From assembly GCA_031315915.1 (NCBI GenBank), contig JALDRK010000009.1:1-64000 (forward strand): a stretch of 64,000 bases of DNA, read 5' to 3'. The stretch's first letter is position 1; each line of letters opens with the position of its first letter. Both the position numbers and the translations under genes were made by a program. Source of the stretch: Nitrospirales bacterium. Lineage in GTDB: Bacteria > Nitrospirota > Nitrospiria > Nitrospirales > UBA8639. Under the pieces are notes generated by a model. It had not been told where the DNA came from, ran no database searches, and saw only the letters and a list, made by a program, of their open reading frames with translations. Below, one piece after another: positions 26,463 to 36,019 of this stretch.

Positions 26463-28043
26463 TTAGTGCAGATCGTAGAGATAGAGTGAGGCGCCCTGTC
26501 GTGTAAAGGAAGCGATCTGTCGCCCTAGTTGGTTAAGGACAAATAAGTAAAACCGTTCTTCGTCAATGCCAAACTGCTTATGGACATGAGAGAACACAAT
26601 CCATACACGTGGATTTCCACTGAAACCATTTAAGTCCAGGACATACCTATCCCAATTTTTTCTACTCACTACTCCCACTTGATAAGAGGCCTTTTCCAGG
26701 CCAAATCGTCGGTCATAATATTCAAATGCCGCCCAACTAGACGGGTAGAGGTAAATGTGATCACCCTCCTGATAGTGTGCGCTCAAATACGCCATAATTG
26801 GTCTGATCTCTTCACGCTCCATTCTTGCGGGATTCAGGAGAGTTGAAAATGCCGTATGGGCGGGAAACAAAAACATGAGGAGGCAAAGGCTCACCGGAAT
26901 GATCGGGCTTGTCGGTTTGGCCATCGTGATTATCCGGTCGACGCCCTCACCAATAAAAATTATCAGGGAAGGCACAAGAAAGAGAATCAATCGCCCTTGA
27001 AACGGGTAAGCATGCAGCCCACTGGCGATTAAGCTAACGGCAGCAGGTAAGATGAGCAGAAAAAACGCATATCGGTTCTGCTTCAAATGCGATATCCATC
27101 CTGCAATAAAACACAGGGCTGTCAGACCGGAAAGGTACAATCCCGCCGTCTGCGGAAACATGGCGAGAAATGTCTTTGGAAACCAGAGAAGATCTTCAAC
27201 GGAGATCGGTGGCAGAGGCATGAACGCTGTGCTGCCGCTCCAGGCCTTTATCATTTTCGGATGGTGACTTACATCAAGATGGGCGAGGGAATAATTGAGT
27301 GCAAAACTGCCCAGCCAGAAGACCGCAGGCAACGCCAGCCAGATTAATTTTCGCCAATTTTTGGTCTCTAAAGCCTGGATGACCAGGGTAAGGCCCACGC
27401 CTGCCAGGACAAATATGGAGGGGTGGGAAAACCAGATAAGCAAGGCGCCCGTTATGGAGGTCAGAAGGAGTATGGAGACCCAGCCCGACTCGTTTTTTAC
27501 ACAGAGTAATCCCATCAGGGATATCGTCAAGGCAATGGCGACGTCCGACGAATACTGCTTGAACTCCGATGCATAGCGAATGAGCTGTTCGGAGAGAGCA
27601 AACAATCCTAGGGCAATACTCAGTCCCCGGAGGGTTAGTATGCGACGAGACACTTCATAAAACAGAAACAGGGACAGAATTCCCGCCAGTAAAGGGAAAA
27701 CTCTTAACACATGCTCGTCAGTTCCGAAGATTTGGGTCAAAAATTTTTCTATGAAAAGAAACCCTACTGGGGCCATTTGGTTATAATCCAGAGGTTGGAC
27801 CAATTGGCCAAATGACTTTTGAATAATATTTAATGCGAGCTTGGCTTCATCCACCCACAAAGATCTGTTGGAGAGATAAGGAATAAATCTCAATAAAATT
27901 CCGAATCCAATAATACTGCCTACCAGTATTTTCCCATTGCCAGAGATTAGGGAATTTTCTGTCTGCCATATCCAGGCAGATGAGAGAGTTTGTTTTCCGG
28001 CAGACATGAATCGTTGCAGTTTTTTTCGTATGGTTGGCTGCAT
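26463..28043 (-). CDS. Membrane glycosyltransferase, GT39/ArnT-like
   Basis: 526 residues with about ten membrane spans. The first periplasmic loop has SLWVDEAKLALNIIQ, whose acidic residues match the catalytic DE of the GT-C superfamily (PMT, ArnT, RgtA-D). The C-terminal segment (about 415-526) is soluble. GT-C enzymes transfer sugars from polyprenyl-phosphate donors on the periplasmic face. It lies at the 3' end of the glycan cluster, separated from it by a 514-base gap. Confidence 0.8.
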   Translation of the reverse strand: MQPTIRKKLQRFMSAGKQTLSSAWIWQTENSLISGNGKILVGSIIGFGILLRFIPYLSNRSLWVDEAKLALNIIQKSFGQLVQPLDYNQMAPVGFLFIEKFLTQIFGTDEHVLRVFPLLAGILSLFLFYEVSRRILTLRGLSIALGLFALSEQLIRYASEFKQYSSDVAIALTISLMGLLCVKNESGWVSILLLTSITGALLIWFSHPSIFVLAGVGLTLVIQALETKNWRKLIWLALPAVFWLGSFALNYSLAHLDVSHHPKMIKAWSGSTAFMPLPPISVEDLLWFPKTFLAMFPQTAGLYLSGLTALCFIAGWISHLKQNRYAFFLLILPAAVSLIASGLHAYPFQGRLILFLVPSLIIFIGEGVDRIITMAKPTSPIIPVSLCLLMFLFPAHTAFSTLLNPARMEREEIRPIMAYLSAHYQEGDHIYLYPSSWAAFEYYDRRFGLEKASYQVGVVSRKNWDRYVLDLNGFSGNPRVWIVFSHVHKQFGIDEERFYLFVLNQLGRQIASFTRQGASLYLYDLH

Positions 28044-28557
28044 GTCTTTGGCGCGAATTCAATAAATACCCGATTCTTTGATCGCAGTCGCTCTAACCCG
28101 CAATTTCCAAATTTCCAATAGCTCTGCCACGTTCCTCATTACTTCATTAAGTAGTATTCGGTATGGATGTGAGAAAACTTCATTCTTCCCGGCCATCACC
28201 CCATTCACGTTCTAGGGGAACAAATGGATTTCATCCAAATGTATGCAAGTATGTGCGACGGTTGCTCGGTTTCTATTCTGCATCACATCCTCTAGCCGAA
28301 AGATGAACACATTCAATCGGGCTACCTGACATTGAATTCCCCTAACGTCAGATAGGGCAAAAGGATTATGGGTCCTTTGAATCCCCAATTAATCATCGAC
28401 AAGAGGGTTGTATGAGAAAAAAGCCGCCTACTATTGCTTGGGTACAATGTCTTGATCGGTGGAAAAATTGCTCTTGGATGAGATCACTTATACAAACGCC
28501 AAGGTACCGCGGTTCTCTGTCCGCTATCTGCAAATATTCCGCGAAAATTTTCAGACA
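28044..28557. other. Intergenic stretch in the glycan cluster
   Basis: 514 bases between two minus-strand glycosyltransferase genes. No gene with a ribosome site, no RNA and no clear terminator hairpin was recognised. It probably carries the promoter of the GT39-like gene. Confidence 0.4.
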
Positions 28558-29445
28558 TCAATCTACTCTACCCATGAGTGCGCGGCTCCACTCCATGAAG
28601 TATCCACAAGTATTGGCAACCTGTGTGATGATCAAGAGGGGCGCGACCACTATCGCTCGCTTCCATGAGAATAGGCTAAAGGGATAAATGACGAGCTTCA
28701 GATAAAACGTTAAAGGTTCCCATTCTGGACGGACTTTCATGTGGTGGAAAAAGAATGCTCCCTTTCCATAATTGAAATGTTGCCGCCAGAGCGTACGGCC
28801 GTTGAGGAGGTGCGCATGGAAAACGACGGCATCCGGTGCAAAACGCAAGCGGCGACCTTGGGCAGTCCATCGGTCGCAAAGTTCACGGTCCTCCCCTGCC
28901 GGCACTCTATAGGTGGGGTTGAAGCCACCGCTCGTCAGGAAGTCATTCCGAGAAAAGGCCAGGTTGTTAGAGGCGAAAAATCTTGGGGCCTGTGAATCTT
29001 GATTATAATACTCGTATAAGTAATCAAGAAGTATTTGGCTCGTTTCTGCGTAGAGATTGTTGGTGAGGAGGTTGATGGTCTTTCCTCCAATGCCGCAATC
29101 CGGAGCGTCGCGAAAGGCATCGGCTATGGCTTGGAGCCAGCCTGTTGATGGAGTACAGTCATCATCGGTGAACGCGAGAATTTCTCCTTTAGCTTCGGCT
29201 GCTCCACGATTCCGTGCGGTGGCCGGTCCGGAATTGCGTTGGGAGATCAGTGTGATAGCCATACGATGTGAGAAGTGTTCAATGGTCCTATCCAATGGAG
29301 TTCGACTTCCGTCATCGATGACAATGACTTCAAAACGATTAGAAGGGTAGGTGAGCCTGTTAATGGCCTGCAGGCAGGAGAACAGCTGATCGGGCCGGTT
29401 ATACGTCGGAATAATGATGGAAACCATTGGAGGGATTGGGAGCAT
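28558..29445 (-). CDS. Family 2 glycosyltransferase
   Basis: 295 residues. The GT-A fold opens with VSIIIPTYNRPDQLFSCLQA. It has the nucleotide-sugar Asp in IVIDDGS, the DXD-type motif AFTDDDCTP, and an acceptor-side acid in AGEDRELCDRW. C-terminal hydrophobic stretches (about 245-280) suggest membrane association. It would add a sugar to a lipid-linked or surface glycan. Two start codons six residues apart are possible, neither with a clear ribosome site. Confidence 0.85.
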   Translation of the reverse strand: MLPIPPMVSIIIPTYNRPDQLFSCLQAINRLTYPSNRFEVIVIDDGSRTPLDRTIEHFSHRMAITLISQRNSGPATARNRGAAEAKGEILAFTDDDCTPSTGWLQAIADAFRDAPDCGIGGKTINLLTNNLYAETSQILLDYLYEYYNQDSQAPRFFASNNLAFSRNDFLTSGGFNPTYRVPAGEDRELCDRWTAQGRRLRFAPDAVVFHAHLLNGRTLWRQHFNYGKGAFFFHHMKVRPEWEPLTFYLKLVIYPFSLFSWKRAIVVAPLLIITQVANTCGYFMEWSRALMGRVD

Positions 29446-29508
29446 CTGACGGATTCGTGTTATTGGTTATCCTAAGGCACGGCTCATCGAAGTCATCTCT
29501 ATTATCAA

Positions 29509-30627
29509 TTATGACTGCGCGCGGATCTGATCCATGGTTCGCATGATACTGAGCGATTCGTCCCATGGCATGATCGGGCTTTCCATCCTACCCGCACGCA
29601 GACACCGGTTCACTTCAGATACCTGATAGTGAAGACCCTCTCCTTTCGGGGGGTCGTAAAATATGGTGGTATGGATACCATGGAGGATGCGATTGCTGAA
29701 GACGGGGAAGCGTTCTCGCAGGAGGTGTAAGAACCTCTTGCCTTTCGCATACTGTATCAATCGATTCTTAAGGGTGGGGGTGCCATCCGAACGTTTGAGT
29801 GTGCGAGAGGTCTTTTGTGGGCGAAAGTCTTGAACCGTCAAGCACGATGGACAGTTAATGGGGGGGTGGATCCGAAGCAGGCCATTGGTCCCCACGATGG
29901 CCCCCTCGCGCTGACCAGCAATACTAATTGAACACCATAGGGTGGCCAAACTATGGCAGCCATACTTCAGAAGAAATCCCGTTTCTTCATCAACTCCGCT
30001 TTCCCCTTTCATTGAAAAGCTTTTTACGCTCGAAGGGGAGCCGAAGATCATGTTGGCAAGAGACAACAGATAAATACCCCTCTGAAGCATGGCGCCCCCG
30101 CCCAGTTCAGCATTAAATATTCGACTCTGGGGATCGAAAGGAGCGGGACTTCCCAGGTCTGCCATAAAGTGATGAATCTTCCCAATCCTTCCCTGTGCGA
30201 GAAGATCGCGCAGTTTTCTTATGATCGGAAGAAATCGGGTCCACATGGCCTCCATGAGAAAAACTTGCTTGAGGCGTGCCAGAGCAATGACTTCCTCGGC
30301 CTCATGCCCTGTGACTGTGAGCGGTTTTTCGCACAGAACGGCCTTGCCTGCGGCCAAGCACAGCATAATATTATTCTTGTGAACCGAAGCCGGTGTCGCG
30401 ATGTAGACTGCCTCTACTCCCGGATCATCCACAAGTTCTTGATAAGACCCGTACTGGTGATGAATTTCAAACCGCTTACCGAACAGTCGGGCCGTTTCCT
30501 GACGACGAGAACCCACCCCTACTAATCGCGCGTCGTTGAGGTAGGAAAAATCCGCGGCAAATCGTCTGGCAACATTCCCCGTCCCGAGGATTCCCCACCC
30601 GATGGGAGTGTCGTGGCTAATTGACAT
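29509..30627 (-). CDS. Gfo/Idh/MocA-family oxidoreductase
   Basis: 372 residues. The N-terminal Rossmann fold has GILGTGNVARRFA. The family-typical CEKPLTV carries the catalytic Lys, and VYIATPASVH follows the usual pattern. The C-terminal beta domain contains GGGAMLQRGIYLLSLA, where Gln replaces the more usual Asp. The family oxidises or epimerises sugars or nucleotide sugars with NAD(P). In this cluster it probably prepares a precursor for the surface glycan. Tail residues from about 250 on diverge from common members. Confidence 0.85.
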   Translation of the reverse strand: MSISHDTPIGWGILGTGNVARRFAADFSYLNDARLVGVGSRRQETARLFGKRFEIHHQYGSYQELVDDPGVEAVYIATPASVHKNNIMLCLAAGKAVLCEKPLTVTGHEAEEVIALARLKQVFLMEAMWTRFLPIIRKLRDLLAQGRIGKIHHFMADLGSPAPFDPQSRIFNAELGGGAMLQRGIYLLSLANMIFGSPSSVKSFSMKGESGVDEETGFLLKYGCHSLATLWCSISIAGQREGAIVGTNGLLRIHPPINCPSCLTVQDFRPQKTSRTLKRSDGTPTLKNRLIQYAKGKRFLHLLRERFPVFSNRILHGIHTTIFYDPPKGEGLHYQVSEVNRCLRAGRMESPIMPWDESLSIMRTMDQIRAQS

Positions 30628-30664
30628 TACACTGAAAGCCTTTTTTCTTCACGTTACACAGGAT

Positions 30665-31816
30665 TCAGGCGACCGGTGCAGATGCATGGGAAGGTGATCC
30701 TGCCGGCTTTGTGGGAGTAATCACGAGCAGAGCGAGACCCAGCCCGATCCATCCAACTTGCCGCATACGCCGGAGGAGGGCAAATGCCAGGGCTTGTTCG
30801 GGTGTGAATCCTAGAAATGCGAACACGGCCATCACTCCGGCTTCTTGTGTTCCCAGATTAGCCGGCACAAAAGATGTCAGTCGGTTGACGATCATCAGCC
30901 AGATTTGGACAAGCATGGCGGAAAGAAAATCAGGCGATAGTCCGAGTAAAAGCAGGAAGATCCATGCTTCGCCTGCACCGGCAGCCCACCCCAGGAGATG
31001 CCCGAGACAGGATAACGAAAACCGCTTGTGCCTGCCAAGAAAGGACTTGAGTATCTCGTCCGTCGAAGTTAACACGCCTTCATGACGATCAATTAAGACT
31101 GTCAGCCCATCCAGTCGTCGCCCCAACCAGATCATGGGTCGAAATAATCCCATACGCTGCCAGATGATCAATCCCATGAAGAGGAGACTGATCGCGACTA
31201 ATCCTATCGTCAGTGAGGTCAGAAGGGATGCATCAATGGCAAGAAACTTGGGAAGAATGAACAGACCGAATCCGATAAACAGGAGTTCCGTGAGGATAAT
31301 CGTGGTTTTCGCACCTACGACCGAAGCGATCCCGACATCGAGCGGAACTCCTGCGGAACGCAGCAGGTGGATCTTCAGCAATTCACCCGCCTGCGCGATT
31401 GAGGGAGTGATAAGCTGAATGGCCTGTGCTGCAATGCTGATTCGAATAAGCTTGAGAAACATGAGAGGCTGCACCGGTCCCTGGAAAGCTGCCCACCATC
31501 CACACGAGTTGCCAAGAACGACGAAAACAAACGGCAGCCATATCAACGGAATTGCCCAACCGATATCCCACACCAGTTTGCCGATATCGTGAATTCCTGT
31601 TTGCCACATGAGAATGGCGAACAGGATCAACCCTAAAAGAAATACCACCGTGGTGAGTCTCGAATGCGGCACGCGACTTCGATCGGATCCTCCTTTTTCC
31701 CTCTTGGATGCCAATGTCCTGCGTTCAGGAGTGGGCATGGATCTATCAGATTTTGTGTTGCCAGGGCGTTCTTGGTGTTTCTTCATGGATTTTTTCGATT
31801 CCCCGTTTTCGGGCAT
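30665..31816 (-). CDS. Flippase-like integral membrane protein (UPF0104/LPG synthase TM type)
   Basis: 383 residues. A basic, hydrophilic N-terminus of about 50 residues precedes seven to nine membrane spans. The middle has TPSIAQAGELLKIHLLRSAG, and PANLGTQEAGVMAVFAFLG is typical of the YbhN/AglD/LPG-synthase membrane region. Members are thought to move lipid-linked material or are the flippase domain of lysyl-phosphatidylglycerol synthase. The synthetase domain is absent here. Its place among glycosyltransferases fits a glycolipid transport or modification role. Confidence 0.78.
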   Translation of the reverse strand: MPENGESKKSMKKHQERPGNTKSDRSMPTPERRTLASKREKGGSDRSRVPHSRLTTVVFLLGLILFAILMWQTGIHDIGKLVWDIGWAIPLIWLPFVFVVLGNSCGWWAAFQGPVQPLMFLKLIRISIAAQAIQLITPSIAQAGELLKIHLLRSAGVPLDVGIASVVGAKTTIILTELLFIGFGLFILPKFLAIDASLLTSLTIGLVAISLLFMGLIIWQRMGLFRPMIWLGRRLDGLTVLIDRHEGVLTSTDEILKSFLGRHKRFSLSCLGHLLGWAAGAGEAWIFLLLLGLSPDFLSAMLVQIWLMIVNRLTSFVPANLGTQEAGVMAVFAFLGFTPEQALAFALLRRMRQVGWIGLGLALLVITPTKPAGSPSHASAPVA

Positions 31817-31840
31817 GTGACAAGACTGTACGCTGGAGGT

Positions 31841-33367
31841 TTATCCGGTGTTAGAACGTGCCTCGAGTAAAGGTTGCCCGGCCAAATCTTGAGAGTCGAT
31901 ACGGAGAACTTCACAGATAGTCGTGACCATATCGATGATATGGGGAGGTCTGGCCGGAGTTTTAATTGTTGAAGAGCCGGGAACCATCAAAGCCCAGGCG
32001 TCCCCATTGCGACATCCTGTGCGTCCCGTTCCCCATCCTGACGATGCCACGTTGCCGAATTTGTTGGAATTGACCCCTGCCAAGGGACTCACGAGTCGTT
32101 CGTTCCAATGCACCAGTAAATCCGGTAACAAATGAGTGCAGGACCCAATCAGTCCCAAGTCGGCTACACGATCGATCCGTTGAATGGCGGGGCTTCCGTC
32201 TTCGTTATGGAATGTTTGAAGGCCTGCGATGATACCATCTAACGTTTTTTCAGCGTGCTCCGGTTCTACCACTCCGTCTCGCTCGCGTCCCCGCAGGTTC
32301 AACCGAACGTACCCAACGTCATCATTAGGCAGCATGAATCCTTTGGTGCGGGTCCAGTCAATGCCCCGTAATTCCAAACGAGCCGCCAGCTCATTGGCCC
32401 AACGGTCGGGCATGGCCCGGGCAATCAATGCTCTCAGTGAAGTCGGAACCATAGAACGGATACGCCAGAGTGAACCGCCAGAGGAAGCAGATTTTTCCGT
32501 CCGTTGTAAAGGATTGTCTGTCAGTACGGCTTCCAGCATCCCTGGTAATAAATGAGATCGGCTTGTGTTCGGTCCCATTCCCGATGGGGAGAGGATAATG
32601 ATATCCGTACCTGTAGGAAGGCTGGCGATAATTCGAGCCATGGCCTGGTCCACGGCCGTATAAATATCTTTGAGGGCGGTGCGAAGGTCACGGTATCGGT
32701 TGAGATCAATCTCCTCGGCATATCGTGTAACATCCAGGAATCGATGGCCACCCAGATGGGCTGAACTCAAACTGATCCATATGAGGTCGAATTGTTCGCG
32801 CTTCAAGATCTCTTCGATGGCCTCTGCGCCACGGAGAGGGGCGGTGATCAGATTGTTTTTCAGGGTGACGAGTTCCGGAGCTGCGGGTCGTCCGTAAACT
32901 TCCTCACCCAGAGGCGGCTGCCCGAACTCCCTGATCAACTTTCCATGCATGTGACCGGGAACCGAGCGGCTGGTGAGCACGACGCGATTCTTGAATTGCC
33001 AACCGCTCAGAAAAATGCCATTCATGGTTTTCGGCGGTCTCATTTCATAAGGATCAATGATAAGAGATCGCAGGCCTGCGCGACTGACCCGTTCCCACAC
33101 CGCCTCCGGTGCCGGGAGATCTTCAAAAAACCGCACACGCTGCTCGGTCGGAGACCAAAGCCAGGGGTAATACAGGCCATGATTCGCCACGCCGGTACCC
33201 GTATATAGTGAATAGGCTGCCGCTCCCTCGAGATGCGTCGCCGGAGTTTCAAGATCAAGCCATGTGCCACGGTTTCGAAGACCAGCCAGAGTGGGTAGGT
33301 TGCCTTCCTCAAGCATGTTCTCCAGATGCATGAGATTGGTTGAATCAAATTGAAGGATGGCAATCAT
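31841..33367 (-). CDS. Alkaline-phosphatase-superfamily protein, copy A
   Basis: 508 residues, closely related along its full length to the next gene upstream. It begins MIAILQFDSTNL, matching the metal-Asp strand of the type I phosphodiesterase/nucleotide pyrophosphatase family. The nucleophile region would be LEGAAAYSLYTGTGVANHG. The usual metal-binding SDHG strand is here ILSPSGMGPNTSRS, without the Asp-His pair. Near the C-terminus GRTGCRNGDAW lacks the usual His. It has no signal peptide, so it is cytoplasmic as written. Canonical two-metal chemistry looks doubtful; an altered or non-catalytic role in glycan metabolism is possible. Confidence 0.75.
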   Translation of the reverse strand: MIAILQFDSTNLMHLENMLEEGNLPTLAGLRNRGTWLDLETPATHLEGAAAYSLYTGTGVANHGLYYPWLWSPTEQRVRFFEDLPAPEAVWERVSRAGLRSLIIDPYEMRPPKTMNGIFLSGWQFKNRVVLTSRSVPGHMHGKLIREFGQPPLGEEVYGRPAAPELVTLKNNLITAPLRGAEAIEEILKREQFDLIWISLSSAHLGGHRFLDVTRYAEEIDLNRYRDLRTALKDIYTAVDQAMARIIASLPTGTDIIILSPSGMGPNTSRSHLLPGMLEAVLTDNPLQRTEKSASSGGSLWRIRSMVPTSLRALIARAMPDRWANELAARLELRGIDWTRTKGFMLPNDDVGYVRLNLRGRERDGVVEPEHAEKTLDGIIAGLQTFHNEDGSPAIQRIDRVADLGLIGSCTHLLPDLLVHWNERLVSPLAGVNSNKFGNVASSGWGTGRTGCRNGDAWALMVPGSSTIKTPARPPHIIDMVTTICEVLRIDSQDLAGQPLLEARSNTG

Positions 33368-33429
33368 TGGGATTTCTCTCTAAAGAAGATTGTGAACATG
33401 AAAGTCGCCGTCTCACGAGATTTTCGCTA

Positions 33430-34977
33430 TCAGGACTCACGCATGAAAGGTTTTCCCGAATTTGGCGCCAGGAGAGAGTCTCCGGCTAACCCCTGCAAGT
33501 CGACACCGAGGCATTCGCAGACTGTAGCCGCAATGTCCACGATATGCGGTGATCGTGTTAGTGGTTTGAGGGTGGTCGAACCCGGCTGGATCAGTACCCA
33601 GGCGCCATCGCAGTGCTCGCCCGTGCGGCCACTTCCCCACCCCGGAGAGGGAACCGGGCCAAAGTCGGGAGATTGCACGCCGGTAAGATGGGTCGGAAGG
33701 CGTTCGTTCCAATGGACGATGAGATCCGGAAACGGATGTGTTAATGAATGGAGGTGTAAATTTTCTGTCGATAGCTCAACGTTCGTGATTGTCGGTGCGC
33801 CGTCAGGATCGCGAAAGCTCATAAGACCGGAGGTGATTCGTTGCAAGAGGGCTGGGACTTCTGTTTGGCTGACTATGCCTTCCCGCTCGCGATCTTTCAG
33901 ATTCAATCGAATATAGCCGCAGTCGCCGCTTGGCACCATGAATGCCGGTGTTGTGCTCCAATCGACTCCCCGCATGTCCAGACGTGCCGTCAATTCCAGT
34001 GTCAGTCGATCTGGAAGAGCGCGTGCGACCCAGGCTCGGAGACCCCGAGGAATAGCCGCCCGTATGCGCCACAACGAGTTCCCTCCACGTCGTGTACTTC
34101 GGGCCTCCTCAAAAGGCTTTTCGGAAAGTACGGCTTCCAACATCCCAGGCAAGAGGTGAGATCGGCTTGAATTTTTTCCCATGCCGCTGGGTGAGAGAAC
34201 CAGAAGCACCGTATCCGGCGGGAGGGCCTCAAGAATCCGGCCTATCGCTTGATCAACAGCGATATACGCATCGGTCAACGCAGTCTTTATGTCATCCTTT
34301 ATGCTCCTATCAAACTCATCTTGGGGAAGCTGTATGGGATTCAGGAACCAGTGTCCTGCCAAATGCGAGCTGGAAAGGGTGATCCAGGCAAGATCGAAGG
34401 ACTCGCGCTCAAGGAGAAAGACTGCTGCGTCGGCGCATCGACGTGGGGCTTCCAGGAGATGTCGTCGCATCGACATGAGATCCGGCCCTGACGGACAACC
34501 GTAGACTTCTTCCACAAGGGGCGAGCGACCAAATTTCCGTTGGAGTTCCTTGTTGAGACCTTTCGGAACCGACCATTGAGGCATGGTGACTTTATGTTTG
34601 AACTGCCATCCGCTTATTGCCGTTCCTTCAAGAGTACGGGGATGACGGCAGGTATCGTACGGATCTATCACGAGGGATCTGCGCTTTGCCCGTCCGATTC
34701 TGTCCCAGATGAAATCGGGGGCAGGAAAATCTGTTTGTGGTCGAACGCGCTGGTCGGCAGCCGACCACATGAACGGAAAGTAGAGTCCATGGTCGGTCAT
34801 GCCTTTTCCGCTATACAGCGAATAATAGGTCGCGCCCTCCCATGGAACAGCATCCGTCTCAAGCGGGAACCACTGGCCACTGGCTTGCAATCGTTTGAGT
34901 GTGGGGAGGCGATTTTCTTCCAGGAGTTTGTGAAGGTGGGGAAGATTGACGGCATCAAATTGCACAATGGCGATCAT
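33430..34977 (-). CDS. Alkaline-phosphatase-superfamily protein, copy B
   Basis: 515 residues from the ATG ending at 34977, which has AAGGAG 7 bases upstream. A much longer reading to 35307 covers the end of the neighbouring gene and is rejected. The sequence parallels copy A throughout (MIAIVQFDAVNL, YSLYSGKGMTDHGLYFPF, VLSPSGMGKNSSRSHLLPGM). Like copy A, it has SPSG in place of SDHG, but it keeps a His in GRTGEHCDGAW. The pair is a tandem duplication that has diverged. Function is likely tied to the surrounding glycan genes. Confidence 0.75.
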   Translation of the reverse strand: MIAIVQFDAVNLPHLHKLLEENRLPTLKRLQASGQWFPLETDAVPWEGATYYSLYSGKGMTDHGLYFPFMWSAADQRVRPQTDFPAPDFIWDRIGRAKRRSLVIDPYDTCRHPRTLEGTAISGWQFKHKVTMPQWSVPKGLNKELQRKFGRSPLVEEVYGCPSGPDLMSMRRHLLEAPRRCADAAVFLLERESFDLAWITLSSSHLAGHWFLNPIQLPQDEFDRSIKDDIKTALTDAYIAVDQAIGRILEALPPDTVLLVLSPSGMGKNSSRSHLLPGMLEAVLSEKPFEEARSTRRGGNSLWRIRAAIPRGLRAWVARALPDRLTLELTARLDMRGVDWSTTPAFMVPSGDCGYIRLNLKDREREGIVSQTEVPALLQRITSGLMSFRDPDGAPTITNVELSTENLHLHSLTHPFPDLIVHWNERLPTHLTGVQSPDFGPVPSPGWGSGRTGEHCDGAWVLIQPGSTTLKPLTRSPHIVDIAATVCECLGVDLQGLAGDSLLAPNSGKPFMRES

Positions 34978-35000
34978 GTGGGTCTCCTTCATGCCTGACG

Positions 35001-35975
35001 CTAATTCTCGAGCACGGAACAGCGTACGCCACCCTGTTTCACTGATTGTCGCACCGCTTCGATAACCGACATGACCACGACCCCGTCTCTGACCGTACCC
35101 AACGAAGTGGCCGAAGTGTTGTTTCTTACTGCCTGTGCAAAGGCCTCCAATTCCCCGACAAGCGAGTTCACCAATGGGTTCTTTTGGGTAGGTCGGAGTT
35201 TGCCAATAATTCCGGCCACGATTCCACCGCGCGCGAATGATCCTGCCAGGGAACCGTCGTTCAACCTGACCTGGGCTACCTCGCGATAGGGACTGTTGGA
35301 AGAACACACGATCATGGCATTCCCGCGCTCCAGTTCCAGGGCAAATTCCGCTCGATCTTGCTCGAGCCGTAACCCTATGACGGATCGAATATGACTATTC
35401 GTGAGCCACTGGGCCAGATCGATGAGATGTGGGCCAAGATCCAGTAAAGCATCGTCGGACATATCAAACGGGTTCCAGGATTTTCTTCGATAATGAAGCT
35501 CCAATCTCAGGCAAAGTGTGCCTTCTCCAGGTAATCCGTTTTTTATGCGGATGAGCTCGGGATCAAATCGGCGGTTGAAGGCAATCCAGGGTTGAGGTGT
35601 CAGATTGAGCAGAGCTTGAGCCTGGGAAAGATCAATCCCAGGCGGTTTTTCCAAGAGAGTCGGCAGATGGTCCCGTGCCGCTCGTTGGGCATCGGCCAGA
35701 TGACACCGGGTAGGTGTGGCGATGATAAGTGCATCAATATTCTCCGCTTGAATCAATGGTTGGATTCCGTCGTAGGCCGGCACTTGAGGGGCAATGTCAT
35801 GACAACGGGATTGATTGATGTCGGCCACGCCTACCAGTGAGACCCCTGCTGCTTCATGAAATGCCCGGACATATCCCGCTTCCGCAAGTCGACCGCACCC
35901 GACGAGTCCGATACGAATCGGAGGCTCACGCTCATCATAATCTGCTACATTCTGCTGAAGGTCTGCGGTACTCAT
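35001..35975 (-). CDS. Gfo/Idh/MocA-family oxidoreductase
   Basis: 324 residues. Rossmann motif GLVGCGRLAEAGYVRAF, then ALIIATPTRCH, LLEKPPGIDLS with the catalytic Lys, and DLGPHLIDLAQWL with the His of the active site. It ends 23 bases before copy B of the phosphatase-like genes. Probably an NAD(P)-dependent sugar dehydrogenase or a sugar-modifying step for the glycan cluster. It is only distantly similar to the other family member at 29.5-30.6 kb. Confidence 0.86.
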   Translation of the reverse strand: MSTADLQQNVADYDEREPPIRIGLVGCGRLAEAGYVRAFHEAAGVSLVGVADINQSRCHDIAPQVPAYDGIQPLIQAENIDALIIATPTRCHLADAQRAARDHLPTLLEKPPGIDLSQAQALLNLTPQPWIAFNRRFDPELIRIKNGLPGEGTLCLRLELHYRRKSWNPFDMSDDALLDLGPHLIDLAQWLTNSHIRSVIGLRLEQDRAEFALELERGNAMIVCSSNSPYREVAQVRLNDGSLAGSFARGGIVAGIIGKLRPTQKNPLVNSLVGELEAFAQAVRNNTSATSLGTVRDGVVVMSVIEAVRQSVKQGGVRCSVLEN

Positions 35976-36019
35976 AATCGATAGAGACGGAACAAGTAAT
36001 TCCCGTGCGAGAAGCTAAG

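Noticed and set aside
34978-35307. A 110-residue N-terminal extension of phosphatase-like copy B
   Set aside because: It overlaps the end of the oxidoreductase gene, lacks a ribosome site, and copy A has no such extension; the ATG at 34977 has AAGGAG.
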